Shown here: piece after piece, positions 38,201 through 51,602 of the stretch
Position numbering within the stretch: the stretch's first letter is position 1
How the letters are laid out: every line of letters starts with the position of its first letter
Assembly (NCBI RefSeq): GCF_000150275.1
Contig: NW_002060943.1
Location: forward strand, 6,750,299 to 6,814,298
Source: Trichoplax adhaerens
Taxonomy: Eukaryota; Placozoa; Uniplacotomia; Trichoplacea; Trichoplacidae
Direction: 5' to 3'
Length of the DNA stretch: 64,000 bases
Position numbers and translations under genes: made by a program
Notes under the pieces: generated by a model
Told to the model about the DNA's origin: nothing
Databases searched by the model: none
The model's input: only the letters and a program-made list of their open reading frames with translations

Positions 38201-41200
38201 TATCTCTCGGAAGATACTTCACCAAGTCTAGATCTTATGAATGATGAAATATTGCCGAGTCCAATCTACCAAGATTATCATACATCATCGAAAGGAATTG
38301 ATAGTGATGATTTTGGATTATCGTTACCCTATACAAATAAAGTCGATGCTCTTATCTTTCAAAATGAAGATAACGTGGAGTTTACTCAAAATTCGACTGC
38401 TAATACTGACATCAACTCTTCGTTGTCAGAACAATTTACGGATGAGCAAATAATGGAGGCTGGTATGAAAATTTAGAATTTAACTGCGAATTAAGATAAT
38501 ATGATTTCTTTTTTCTGTAATATTTAAACAAGCACTAATCAAAATTTTACAGTTATTGAATTTGCTGCTAGTATGCCTGAATTTAAGAACTATGAATTTC
38601 TTGAGGTAATAATTTACTTTTAGTTTAACGCAAGAATTACTAACCAATATGATCAATCATTCCCAAATTTACAGTAAATAGAGAGTTTTAATGTTATCCA
38701 GGATAGGAGCACGAGCACGTAGGGCTTTTTACTTGCTCTATTTCTATCACTTTTACTCCAATTGTTCATAATTAATCAATGTGCTAATGAATACTAGAAG
38801 CATTAAATATCATACTGTTCTTTAAAATAGCTAAAATCAGACACAAGCATTCAGAGCTATCGATTTTGTAGCAATCAAAAATTTATTTATTCTTGCGATA
38901 TCTTCAAATTATTGTCTATTGTTTCTGTCATATCTACGTTCGATACCTGATGCTTTTAAAAGTCCGACTATCAATATTTACTACAACTGGAAGAAAAAAG
39001 CCAGCAATTAGCACTACAATTAAGGGAAATAGAAGCAGCAATAGATACTGTGTATATGAATAAAACGAATCTATTGGGTAAGTCATATAAAGCATCCTTC
39101 CAATGAAAATAACGCAGTATCCAGCTACATATCTATATGCATAGTAGAAAGATCACAATCAATGTTAGCTCATCGTATTTATGATTTGCATTTAAAAACT
39201 TTTGCTATCATATTTCGTATGACTACCAATCATTAGCAATATTATGAATTTTCAGTCTAACAATAATAGTGCTCTATCGTAGATTACGAAAGATTTGCTT
39301 TTATTTTTATTTGCCTTCGCTAAAATAACCTTTATACCAATAAAAAGCTGTAAAGGTCGTTGCAAAGAAATATCGTGACATGAAAAACTGGACCATTTTA
39401 AGATTGAATCTTTCGGGAAATGATTCAATCCTCATTGAAATACCAAAAGAACCGATTCAGACGAAATCGGAAGGTTGAATATGAGAAAATTTATTTCTTG
39501 ATATAGAGCGATACGGCTATAGAACGACAACTCTATAAAATTATAATAAAGTTTAATGTGACCTCCAATTATGTTTAATCAAATTGCGTATATCAATAAA
39601 ACTTGATCAACTGATTACGTAACAATTACTCCGTTCCATGCTAATTTTCCAGTTTATATATTTTTATGTATCTCTTTTTATTTTTAAAAGATGACTATGT
39701 CATTATTATTGCTTGGGCAATGGATATGCGTAATACTTCATTAAGAAAAAGTTTCAGGTATTATTAAGTAACTTAATTACGCCATCCTATAATGGAAAAT
39801 GGATTTATTCTGCGATAGATTGAGCTATTGTAATTGAATGCTGCCAGATTTAATATCATATTGTTCTCGATAGAAAGTATATCCATTAGATTCATTTATA
39901 AAACGGTCAAAGTAGAGTTAGATCTCTTCTATTTTGAGATATTGGTCTCTTCGTTGAATTACTCGTTCATTCTTTCATCCTACTGATTATTATTGCTAAA
40001 GTATAATAAATCGTATGAGTGAATCATGTGATGTATTGCATTTATTATAATCCATTAAAATTAACTTTCAGTATTTAAATTTGTATTACAGTTGATATCC
40101 AATTTTTTGATGCAGTAAAATTTATAAAAATTTATGTTCTTTGTTGTTAACCAAGGATTAAAGTAGCTAATGGTTTTTGCAAAAATTTTTGTAATATAAC
40201 AGAATGAGACGTGAACAAGTTAACGTTGGAGATTTGATAGCGTCATGTATAGTATATCCAAGCAAGGACTATACGCATGATTTTTACATGAAACCAGTAT
40301 CTGTAACATTTCGAGGAGTCGAGGTAAGAAATGATAATCCAAATCACTTTATAAAATACTTTAAGATATAAGCTTATGAATAAGCTAATCAATATTTACA
40401 TTCTCATATCAGCGATTAAATTTTGCAGTAGTATTATTTCAATGTTAGTAAGATTGAATATTTTAATCGATTACAGATTCCATCAAATCACGTCAGTAGC
40501 TGTGGCTTCTTGACCCCATCGTATGTATATTTACGCGTATGCTTTGGTGATTTTTAAGATTATCGTATGAGTATTTTATAAGCGGCTTACGATAATATTT
40601 TAGTCGATGAACCCCATTGAATATTATTTAAGTTATTTTTATTATGTTAATATTTATAAAACGATGATTAGATCAGCTTGGAATTAGCGCTCATGCTTTA
40701 TAGTTTGTTAATTACTAAAGGACATAATTTTAATTGTTATTATAGAGGCAATTGGTCAATTGAAGGGCTACGAACAGCACATCTCAATTCTACTCATATA
40801 ATCTGCTTAAGTAATCATTTAACAAGCTTTGCTATCCTATTTCAACAGTCTGATGTTATCGTAAGGCTTTTCAATCAATTATTAAATTTAAACTTCTATT
40901 AAATAATAATATTTGGCAGTACACTAAGAATAATTATAGAATCTCATGCATGCTATGTCCCGATTTATAGATTCCTAATCAGCATGATCATATCTTAACC
41001 ATCATAACCTATGTTGGCACGATAGTCTCGTTATTTTGTCTAGGATTAACTATTGCAACCTACACCTGCATCAGGTAATGCCAAGAATTGAAACGATATT
41101 AATCTAAGGAGACTAGATATTTTTACGCCACTTTAGTAAACTTTATTCAATTTGTTTATTGTGCCTTTTATACTTACCGTAACTTTATTTTCACTATTTC

Positions 41201-44200
41201 AATTATCATATTGAGTTATAAAAGGTATTTGTTAAATACTTAGTAACTATAGAAGCACTGAAAGCTAGTACGCATAGTATTTCACCTTAAACCAACATGA
41301 TGCGAATCCGGTCATTTAATTAAATTATAACAGACTAACTATGCTCATTATTTGATTAATCCAGACGCTTTCATAGCCTCAAAGGATTTGGACATGCGAA
41401 TTTATCACTTAGCATTTTAATATCTAACATCACCTTTATAGCTGGCATAGATTCTTATGATGATAAGGTAGGAGTAGAGTAGAGACAATATCACCGTAAA
41501 TTCAAGGAACGACGGTGAATAATATTTCTTTAATAGGAATAGATATTTATTTGATAATAGTATTAACCAAAATATTAACCTCCATCATCAACATACAGTA
41601 AGATCCAATAAAATGATATCATAAACCTGAATAACTTTCGTATTGAAATTAGATATCTTGTAGTGTGATTTCGGTCATACTGCACTATCTGTTTTTGACA
41701 ACTTTCTGCTGGATGTTGGTAGAAGCGTTAATTCTCTATCGTAAGACATTAGAACTATCCAATGTTTTTCCATCAACAGCTAAGAGATACTACTTCCTGG
41801 TTGGATGGGGTAACTAAATTTATAGCATTTAATGCAGCACTTAAAATATTTGATCTTCAATATTAGGTCAAAATGTACGCTAGAATTTACGACATGATGT
41901 TGTTTAAGAATACTTTGAGTTGTCGAAATTTAAAATATTGACATACTTCTGCATAGGATCACCAATGGTTGTAGTAATTATTTCTTTCATTGTAAACTCT
42001 AAAGCTTATGGAAAGCAAAGGCGGTAAGCAGTTTAAGAAAATTTCAACTAATTTTGAAAATATTTTTAATTAATTTAAAAGCAATGATAGACAACTCCTT
42101 TCGCCCAGCTTATGACAAAATCAGTAGCTCTTGTCGCTAATTAATATTTTGTTCTGCCATTCGAATGCTATTCTAAAATTATAACAGTTGTTGGATGGCT
42201 AATGTCGATGGATTTATTTGGTCATTTATTGGACCTCTGCTTGTGGTATTGTCAGTATGTATTCCTGTTTAGCCAAAATATTGGCAACTCAAACAACAGT
42301 TAATAAGCATACGCTAACGTAATTGTTAGTTACTGTAAGCAATCTTACAATTTAATTTAATATGCAGTCATGCTCAAATAAGTAATTTCAAAATATTAAA
42401 TCTTTTGAAAGCAAAATAGTCATTGGACAATTTATCTCAATAAATGTCAAATCAAGATTACGCTCGTAAACATTTTATTTTCGCTTACTTATTACTTGAT
42501 CAGATTAATGTCGTAATTTTGGTTCGTGTTATGAAAGCCCTTCTAAGCCTTCAACTGGTAATTAGACAATCAGAAATTCAAAAAGTGAAGTTAGTCCTAG
42601 CATTATTTTTGTATTTGTATTGTGATATCTTATACTGTAACTTTATAGCAGCCAGCTCTGTTAATCTAATAATTCTCTAGTTTATTGGTGTTTCAATATT
42701 ATTAAAGGTAGAGGTGCACTATTAACTATTCCACGTATATTTTAGGACAACTATTAAAGCGATTATCTCGCTACTACCTATTTTGGGGTTAACTTGGTAC
42801 TTTGGAGTTGCATTCTATTGGACAGGCTCAGTAGTATTTGCCTACTGCTTTGTCATTTTTCATAGCTTCCAGGTAATCGATTATCATTATCCATATAAGA
42901 CATTTTCGATTTAGTAGATGCTGTCTATGGCAGACAGGATATTATACACGATGTTTAAAGTTCAGATTCGTTTATGTGACTGTATTATCTTGCCTTATAT
43001 GATAGCAGGCTTACTAAGAGTGATTAACAAGTTACAAGCCTCAGATCTAACTGTGTAATATGTGCAAAACTGTATATTTAAAGCACAGTTTGGTGTACGG
43101 ATTCGGCTAGTACCATATTAAAGATGTAGTTTATGCACTTAAAATAAATTTCCAAAATACTATTTTGAGAAGCAATATAGTTTTTTCACAAGGAAATGAT
43201 CTTACATCTTCTATTTACAAAATTTCTAGGTATTTAGAAATTAATAGAAACATTGAAACATTTACTATTTTGACTATTTTAGGGTGTGTTCATGATGTAT
43301 GTGCTTTGCCTGAGTAGTAAAGAAGTAAGTACATCAACTAGAAGTGATTGTATTGACTACATAAGCACAGAAAGAGTTACATGGCAATAAAAGCTAATAA
43401 TAAAGCTTGTAAAGTAAAGTATTTGTCTTTTGTTAGCTGCAAAGGTACTTTCAACAGTATTAGATAAGTAAGATATTGATACTTTTAGATTTATGATACG
43501 ATACCAGAACGTAAAGTTTACTTTTTATGATTTCTATTCTTATAGATGGTACTAATTTCTATTATAATTTGTCTAGTGGACGATTTTCGGCAGTAACGTA
43601 AATCATTTTGACATAGATCAGTTAGCGATTTTTTGTAAGATTTAAATACGTAGAAAGTTATCCTTACAATAAGTTCCATTCATAAGTCTCCAATGGAATT
43701 TATTTGCATAATTTTTCGACGTTGAATTATGGAATAAGGTTTAAATTAATTCTTTCATATATTTACCGGCTATATATATTAGATTCGCCTATATTATCTC
43801 AAAAAATTTAACAACATATTCTCCGTGGACAATACTCGAATTCATTCCGCATCTTTTGTAAGACCATCATTTTAAGATATGAATTTTTAAAGTTTAGACT
43901 TTTATTTTTAATGTGATGATTACTTAAAATCTAGTTCTACCCAGTGCTAATCTTCATCAATGAGTAGCCCTACCATTCGAAAATAAATAAATAGCTACAA
44001 CAAATAAGCTTGATTAGTAATCAAAAGAATTGGACTCGTAGATCTTCTACTTCTATAGATAAAGATAGATTCGTAACCTTTCAAATTATTCCTTACTTTT
44101 TTTTGTCGAATTAATAAACTTTTCGTTTACAATAGTATTTACCGGATTGATGCGAGCTGATTATTTCTAAATTTGACCTTATATTTTTAACAGGTCCATA

Positions 44201-44268
44201 AAAGAAATATCAATGTATCTAAAATGATGAGAAGAAATAACATGGTGGCGCAACAATCATCTAGCTAG
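32284..44268 (+). CDS. Adhesion GPCR with N-terminal C-type lectin domain, 22 exons
   Basis: Cell-surface receptor of 991 residues. Exons: 32284-32397, 34445-34481, 34806-35216, 35358-35429, 37211-37269, 37472-38462, 38553-38605, 38963-39077, 39691-39757, 40203-40323, 40477-40520, 40746-40860, 40983-41074, 41365-41467, 41653-41740, 41780-41809, 41957-42023, 42188-42254, 42504-42589, 42746-42872, 43283-43324, 44194-44268; phases consistent throughout. Signal peptide: SLFYFFVIFLVIQSCF after 15 residues. C-type lectin domain at about 58-187 (CQEGWILIFDKC, YWCARYNAHLP, YWINLF, final YLCQK). A Ser/Thr-rich stalk (about 230-560) and a Gln/Glu-rich helical segment (LLQLEEKSQQLALQLREIE) follow. The GAIN/GPS region ends in CLSNHLTSFAIL, with predicted autocleavage between L720 and T721. 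Seven transmembrane segments match class B2: ITYVGTIVSLFCLGL (TM1), LHYLFLTTFCWMLVEALILY (TM3), YFLVGWG (TM4), WSFIGPLLVVL (TM5), LLPILGLTWYFG (TM6), FHSFQGVFMMYVLC (TM7). Short cytoplasmic tail. The first exon is the least certain. Confidence 0.88.
35430..37210 (+). other. Long intron of the adhesion GPCR with two adjacent hairpins
   Basis: This 1.8 kb intron separates lectin-domain and stalk exons. Near 36359-36398 two short inverted repeats follow one another (AAGCCA/TGGCTT with a four-base loop, then TCGGC/GCCGA with a four-base loop), separated by a T-rich stretch. No coding sequence was recognised. Confidence 0.4.
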
Positions 44269-45829
44269 ATAAATTAATGATGTTAATATTATCATACTTT
44301 TTGTAATTAAACTAAAATAATATATGTCTAATTCATTCAATTTATAAGCTATTTAATCTCTATAGTAAGTACTTTGACTTATATAACATTGTAAGAATTA
44401 ATAGACTAATGCTCTATAAAAGATGATACTAGAATTTTTAACAAATGCTTCGAATGGACATTTTTAATTATATTCGTATTTACTACTTATTTTCCATAAA
44501 GAATTAAGATTTAAATTTTGCTATCTACCGGTGCTGTAATCGGTTCTCCATCGTAAGTCATTCCAGTAAAAGTTTTTAACTTTAATATTATAGATGTTGA
44601 GCTATCGTTGACGTTAACTTGCTCTTAAACAGCATGTGTCTATGAAGGGATTGAATATCTATATATATAGATCAATACTGTGATCCTATGATTCCTACAA
44701 TATATTTGCTGTATTTTTGTGCAGGCAATCATAAATGGTGGAAAGTATGGTTTTTATTTCAGAGTATCGGCTAGAAGCAACAGATAGACCATGTGAGACT
44801 GGTTAGCAAGTCGATTCCATAAGTAGTACTTTTACGCATTTGATAAAGTTGCAATGGAAATTTTACAAAGCGAAAATGATTGAATTTAGATCATTAAACT
44901 AGACTTAACATTGCCATTAATATAAGTAAGCGGTAATACACTATTACATCATCTATTTCATTGCGTATGATTTATTAATAAATCAGAAAATTTAGGGTTA
45001 TTTGACTTTTGGCCCGTACTGTACCGGAGCATAATTGAATTTTTAATATGGAGGTCATACATTTCACCTTGAAAAAATACTGGGTTAACCACGCTACACT
45101 CCATTGAAGGGAAAGGAATATCAAAGACAAATTGGAGCCATATTTTATAGTATTGATGACATTATATACGCATTAATTAAAAGGTAACACCATCTGTATA
45201 ACATTTCGAGTGGTTCACGGATATCACAGGGGGCAAGCAGCACTTTGTACATGCTTTAGGTAGTGGATACTGATTTAAATAATAATTTTTCCTTGTATTA
45301 TATTAAAGGTTAAGATATTATAATTACTGATACAAGGGAAGCATTAGCATACTTTCTTTCGTTAGCTTACAGCGCTTGGATATTGTTGTTGTAAAGATAG
45401 GCGTAGCTAATGTTACTTTATGGTATACTGCATTAACGATCGCTGTCAATTTCATGGCAGTTTATTAAATGAACCAATACATTAAAGTATAACTGATGAT
45501 ATAATAACTTTTGCTGCACATCATTTGGACGATAATTTTGCAGCTAAAATTTTTTAATGTACAGTACAGTCCAATATCGCAATACAGATGTTTAATAAGC
45601 AAAAATATTAGTTTTTGAACAACGTAAATTTACTTTTGGACAACAGCATCAGTAATCTTTCTAATAATTATATATATTATATATGACTTGGTGACCTTTC
45701 ATGTTTGTTCAGGCCTGATTCGATATAATATTCATGCTTAAAAGACATGAACATCTAGTCTAAAAAGTATCCTACGACCTAAGAAAGGACAAAGAACATC
45801 ATTTAAACGAATATTATATAATTAATATT

Positions 45830-46680
45830 AAATAGATTAGTTTGAAATTAAATAGATTAGTTTGAGATAGTTTACATCGTTCCGAAGCTTCCTAAGATTC
45901 TAAATAAGATGCCAAATCATTTAATCCAAATGTGATTGTAGTGTATTTAGAATATACTGTAACTATATTCTACCCTTAAATATAGACATGTTGTATTGCT
46001 CTTATATTTAGACAGATCTACAGTCCGCTTACTCTACATTCATATATAGACTACTGTATTTAGTTATTACGGTACTCGCTGTTTTCTACAATCATCTGCT
46101 ATTTTGTAACCTGTTATGGCATATGTTGTATCTAATTCCACAATCCTATTCTCTGCATGTGCTCTATCTTCAAAACTATAAATACCGGCGATTTCTACCT
46201 CAGAGTTCATTAGCCTCTCAGTTAGTCTTCTAGTTAGTCTTTCACAGTCTAATACTTCTACTCGTTACTCACGACAGCTTGCATCCTAATCTACATAACT
46301 ACCTCACTGTACTTCACATTACTAACCTACAATAAGCATAATTTTTATAACCCCTTTGTTGTAATAATTGTAAATGGCGACTAAATCTCAATCCTCTGAG
46401 ATATTGAACGCTCCATCACAGTGATAAATAAACTTTTTTCAGCTGCCATAGAAAGAAGTGGATAAAGTGCAAGTGAAAAGGCCTTTCTGGCACCTTAGGA
46501 AGGCTTCTAAATTAATCTAACAGTAATTTATATCATTCTGAAGCCTCTTACAGTGCGAGATAAAGATGGCAGATTATTTAATGCAGGTCTGATAAATATA
46601 ATTTTTATTCTAACTACCATGGAAAGAGGTGGAAAAATACAAGTGAAAAGCCTTACCGATTTCCTAGGAAGACTATACTA
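45830..46680. repeat. Diverged direct repeats
   Basis: Three related arrangements are visible by eye. (a) AAATAGATTAGTTTGA occurs twice in tandem at about 45831-45865. (b) AAAGA(A/G)GTGGA followed by CAAGTGAAAAG and (C/T)(C/T)TAGGAAG occurs at about 46450-46504 and about 46622-46675. (c) A word like (C/T)AT(C/T)(G/A)TTC(C/T)GAAGC(T/C)TC near 45876 resembles one near 46530, both followed by AT(T/C)ATTTAAT-type sequence. The copies are strongly diverged. Confidence 0.5.
46107..46327. mobile_element. Candidate solo-LTR-like element with TATA box
   Basis: A 211-bp segment (46112-46322) begins TGTTATGG, carries the TATA-box-like TATAAATA (46177-46184) followed about 30 bp on by CTCAGTTAGTC, and is flanked on both sides by TAACC, which would be a 5-bp target-site duplication. 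The right end is TTAC, not the canonical CA, so the terminal match is imperfect. An AATAAA lies about 100 bp downstream (near 46427). The alternative is a small Pol II transcription unit or coincidence. Confidence 0.25.
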
Positions 46681-49600
46681 AGTTTAGTTTAACTGCCTAA
46701 CCTAAAATAAGGTAATAAAAGTTGAGATCCGATTTACAACAAAAATTTAACAACACCCTGCTATGATATGCCTCTAGTACGAAGATAAATTAACTAGCAT
46801 GCAAATAGAAATCAATACACAGACATTTTTATTTCAATCATTCATTCTGGTTTTAACTGAATTTATTAAAATTAGAGCAAAAGATCAGAGTGTTATCTGG
46901 AAATGCCTAATAATATCTTATAAAATTAAGAAGCCTTTGGCAGTGAACGAAAGTTTTCCGTTGTAGGTTTAGTTGTGACGATAATTGACAGATGATTAGC
47001 AGATCTTTCACTATTCATCCGGAAAGTACCCAGCTACCAAGTCAATGTAAACATTGATTTATTACCCTTGATTAAAACAATTTTCTATCATAATAACAAA
47101 GACTAGCTAACATCCGATAACCAATCAACCAATTATATCAATCTATTGAGCAATATTAATATAAGTTTAACTCATACACCCAGAAGCCTCCTTGTGATAC
47201 GATGAATAAATAATTGCGCTAAACCGTAGACAATATATGTGTACTAAAGAAGTAACCTAAATTAAACTACTGTATTATCGTCCTCTGAGGCTATCATAAC
47301 CTGATTTTCTTTTATCAATACTCCAATGATTACCAACTACCAATTCTATAATACTATGCTAGCTAGCTGCTAGTACCTATGGCAGAAGTTGCAGTTACTG
47401 TGTAATGGTGTATAATGCTGGATATTAGTCTTTTATTGCTAGAAATAAGGAAAGCGATTGCATCAAAATGCCATCTGGCAGTTAATACGTGATATGATGT
47501 GTTAGGTAGTTGTGTAAAAGAAAAGATTATTTTAGTTGATGACAAATTAGAATCGAGTTTAGATTGAGGATAAGGACAGATATAAAAGTGATTTTAACTC
47601 ATTGCAGCCGTACAACATAGATTATAAAGTGTTGAAAGCCAGTAATGCAAAATAGATTACTTGAAAGTGAATACTTATGGATGCGGTAGAGGTGAAAGAT
47701 ATGGAATATTTCTTCTGTTTATAATATAGCAAGGTTAGGCGTCAAGTTTCAGTACTACAGTGCATGATCACTTTTAATTTAGTAGGCATAAGTTGTTGCT
47801 GCCATCGTCAACATCGGTCATTATAATGTCACTTAAGAGTTAAAACAAATTCAAATATTAGAAATTATCGATAGAAGCTTAATGTAAAATGTCTATAATA
47901 ATTTATTCCAGCAAAGCCTTCACATCATGGAACAGACAATAGCTGATGATGAAAGACGCCTGTCAGCTCGATTATTGTTGATATTAATTGAATAATGCGA
48001 GTTATTATTAGTCATGATATAATTTCATTGGATGATGTAGACTCAGAATGGATCAAATCGTGCCCAATGCATACATTAATATTATTATGATGATGATTAG
48101 GCCTTGATTGCCATCAATTTATTCAATGACGGCCTTCTTAGTCTGGTTGCTTAGATGTATTCATCGGCGGTACTTGCACAATAATGATTATGATAATAGT
48201 TAACTATCGCTATTATTTGCCTTGAGTTATTTCAAATAGGATGAATATCTTCCTATACAAATAGAATAAAAAAGAAATTATCTATCAGCATTTATTATTA
48301 TCACATGATTATTCTGTGGAGAAAGAAGTGGACATTAATGAATACTGCTACATTATTGGTATGCGCCTGTTGCCAACTATCCATAATATATTATTTCCAT
48401 CTAAATCTATCATAATTTGTGTACCATTAGCAAAAAATACAATTCATATGACGTCCATCTCCATCCTCTGATCCTTATTAAAATCTAGAACATGAAAGAG
48501 ACTAGATTTAATTGTTATAAGAAATTGAATAAATTTTTATCTTTTATTAATATCGTGGATTGTTAAAGTGTAGAAGACATTTCCCCTTCTTTCTCTATTA
48601 TTAAATATTTCTTGGACATTAAAGCTACAAATTATCCAAATAACTGTAAAAAATTATTGTAGATACTGTAACTAATGCTATAATTGCATCCAATCAATTT
48701 TATTTATAACTTGATCACGTAAACGTCAAGATCAACGAGTTAGAACATTGTATTGAACTATTGATTAAACTGGATTAAGGGCTCAATCATAAAGAGTATT
48801 CTATCCATGGATGCCGAAGTGAGCAGAGTGGTCTAACTATTGATGATTAGTTTTATCCATTTTTTCGTGCCTATTTAATATCGGATGAATAAGTTAAGGG
48901 CGAAAAGAATTCATTTTACCTGGTTTAGGTAAGAGTAAAGCTGAAAAATTGATTTCATTAGCAGATACAAATGTTGTTGCTGTTAACAATGACAATTGAC
49001 AAGGACTTTACTAAGTTATAGCTAGTAGGCAAATGACAATGATTACAGTAATGTCTTACTACGATTTGGCGCTTCTTTCAATATTATCCTACAGATCGCA
49101 TAGATAATCTTTCAACAGTGCAATCTTCGTTGAAGTAGTTCTCTTGCCTTCTATCGAATAATTCATTCGAGGTTGTGCCACTACGTCGATACCTCCTTAC
49201 TTACATAGCAATATAACTAACTAGGAGATTTTATTGTATCATCTTAAACTTTTTCAACAGAATCTTTACCGCCTATTTACTCTTCTATCGTTGCCTAGAT
49301 AAACTTTGTATGTAATTAGTCAAATTGATGTAATTTATACATGTGCCAATTTTCTACTTTTTTATCACAGTAACAAAGTAGTTTTTCATTTGACCATCAA
49401 TTAACTTCTTCAAGGGAAAGTAATTGAGTTTCTCCCGGCTGCTAACATTCTAATTTTTCTACTTAGCGTTCTATTATAATTATAATTATTAGCCTATGAT
49501 AATCCTAGTACTTAGCAATAAATTATGTTGCTTAAGACCGCGATCATAATTGAATTTTTTCAAATTTCCCAACCCGAAAGCAAATGGCACTCAATTAGAA

Positions 49601-51602
49601 ACTTCTGTAATCTATTTCCTTTCCTATGTATCATGAAATCAAGGTTGATTGAATGATAACTATGCTTTAAAATCTTCTGTTAGTTTCATTCCTCTCGTTT
49701 ATCGATACGAGCAACATCGAAACTCTATCTTTATGAGCAATATTAAAAACGAGCAGATTGGAGTTATGGGTCAAAATACGTCTTAACAATAAATATTGCA
49801 TCATATCACTTGAAATGAAGTATTATACTGTATTCTATCATCTCAAATTACAAAAAATATACTTTTTCCTTCTTAGACTTATGTCGCAACAGTTTAAATT
49901 AAAATAGATTCCTATCGTATGTTCGATTAATACCTGGAAAGAAAACACGAAATAAAATAACAAAGACAACAGTAAAATCATACATTAATAAAATGTATAC
50001 AATGTGACTCAGCATAACCTTGCTATTATAACGATTCAATTTTATGGATAACATAAACTGAAGTAACAATAACTGAAGTAAATAAGATCAGTAATGGAAT
50101 AATACTTCGACTTTATGCAATGACTTAATAACAGATATAATAAAGGTCGATTAGAACGTAAAAAAATGGGCTAAACGATCATAAATAGTCTAAGGCCACT
50201 TTCAGCAAGATATTTTTTTACGATCAATGTCTTACTATAGCTTGAATTGGACTTATCAACTCTGTCAAGTACATAATTTGTGTTTAAGATGAATTCTAGA
50301 TCGATGAAAACAAATACTGCAGTACACGAAAGTGGTTTATTGGCCGATATTATTTTTCTTTGTACATGCTTATGAACTCATTCTCTATATAATCTTAAAC
50401 TTTAAAAGTTGACCGCAACAACGACATCATAATTTATGCCTACTGGATTAGCGATGGCTATCTTAATCAACAGGAAGAACTGTAGGCATTCTTACTTTTA
50501 AGATTTAGCAATCTCAAAACAACACCGGTCCTTTTGATAAAGACCGGCCGTCTATTTGATCAAGTATTTCGTACTATAGGTAGCCATAGACTACGAGAAG
50601 GAGTCTATGCTATGCATTGCCTTAAAATTTGTACTAATTACAATTATTAGAAGGGAAAATCAACTCTGTTGTAAGATGTTATGCAATCGGACTTTGTCAA
50701 TGTTATTGACAAAGACCATAGTTAAAAATATCGCTTTAGATTTACGACAATATGCAACTTAATTATACGGGAATACTAGCACAATGGCGTACCATGATGG
50801 TTAATGTTCGATTAAAAATGTTTAGTAAAAATGTTTTAATCTTCTCAATTTGACAATATCGATAAAATCAATATAAAACAGTCTATTGCTTCATATCGTG
50901 ATTTAAATGATATTGCTTAATAATCAAATAGTAGTATCTCCATAACATGAGATGTTATCCTATCCACGATATTATTATTTTTATTTCTGAGACTGCAGTA
51001 ATCTGCAAACCATCTCTTTTGATTTCATATAATATTGTAATTCTCATGACAAAATGAACAACTTACAATCGTTGCGATAATGTGTAACCAAATAGGCGAT
51101 GTATCCAATTTGTTTTATCTCTTTGATTAATGTTGATATTTCCATGAAAGAAAGATTCATGTTCAAGAATTTATTAATGGATAAAATTGTCTAGTGTGCT
51201 AGCAAAATTTGAATTATGATGTTAATATGGTTGTATCTATTCCATCCATAGGCTTGATAACCGTGAAATTCGGCGCTAAAATGCAGCAAAATGCAGCAAC
51301 ATAAGGACGATAGCAATATAAAGTTGATTAATTAAACAGGTCTAGTGTGATAGTGATATATCGAGAACTATCGGCTAGATTAATTTCTTTACGAATTGTA
51401 ATCGCAGATTTTACCACCATCTCGATATTGCTACAAAGGATAATTTGGCTATTTCTTGTACAAATTTTTATTGAATTTATTCTCTCGATGGTCTGGGCTT
51501 AATTTAGTGTTGAATTTAATGTATCGTTCCATTTGATACTATACCAGATTATTTGGTGGATAAAAAGATTGTAAATATCTCAATTTCCTAGTCTATACCG
51601 AT

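Larger units (their letters stand above)
44269..51602. other. Large gene-poor region
   Basis: About 7.3 kb between the GPCR and the PTB adaptor. It contains a candidate solo-LTR-like element (46107-46327), diverged dispersed direct repeats (45830-47190) and several short protein-like fragments at 44725-44785, 45114-45191, 45371-45467, 47914-47994 and 48904-49000 that do not assemble into a gene. Possibly decayed genes or mobile elements. Confidence 0.5.

Noticed and set aside
48811-48900. tRNA-like start (CCGAAGTGAGCAGAGTGGTCTAAC) resembling an A box
   Set aside because: No B box, no anticodon arm and no acceptor-stem pairing follow. At best a decayed fragment.
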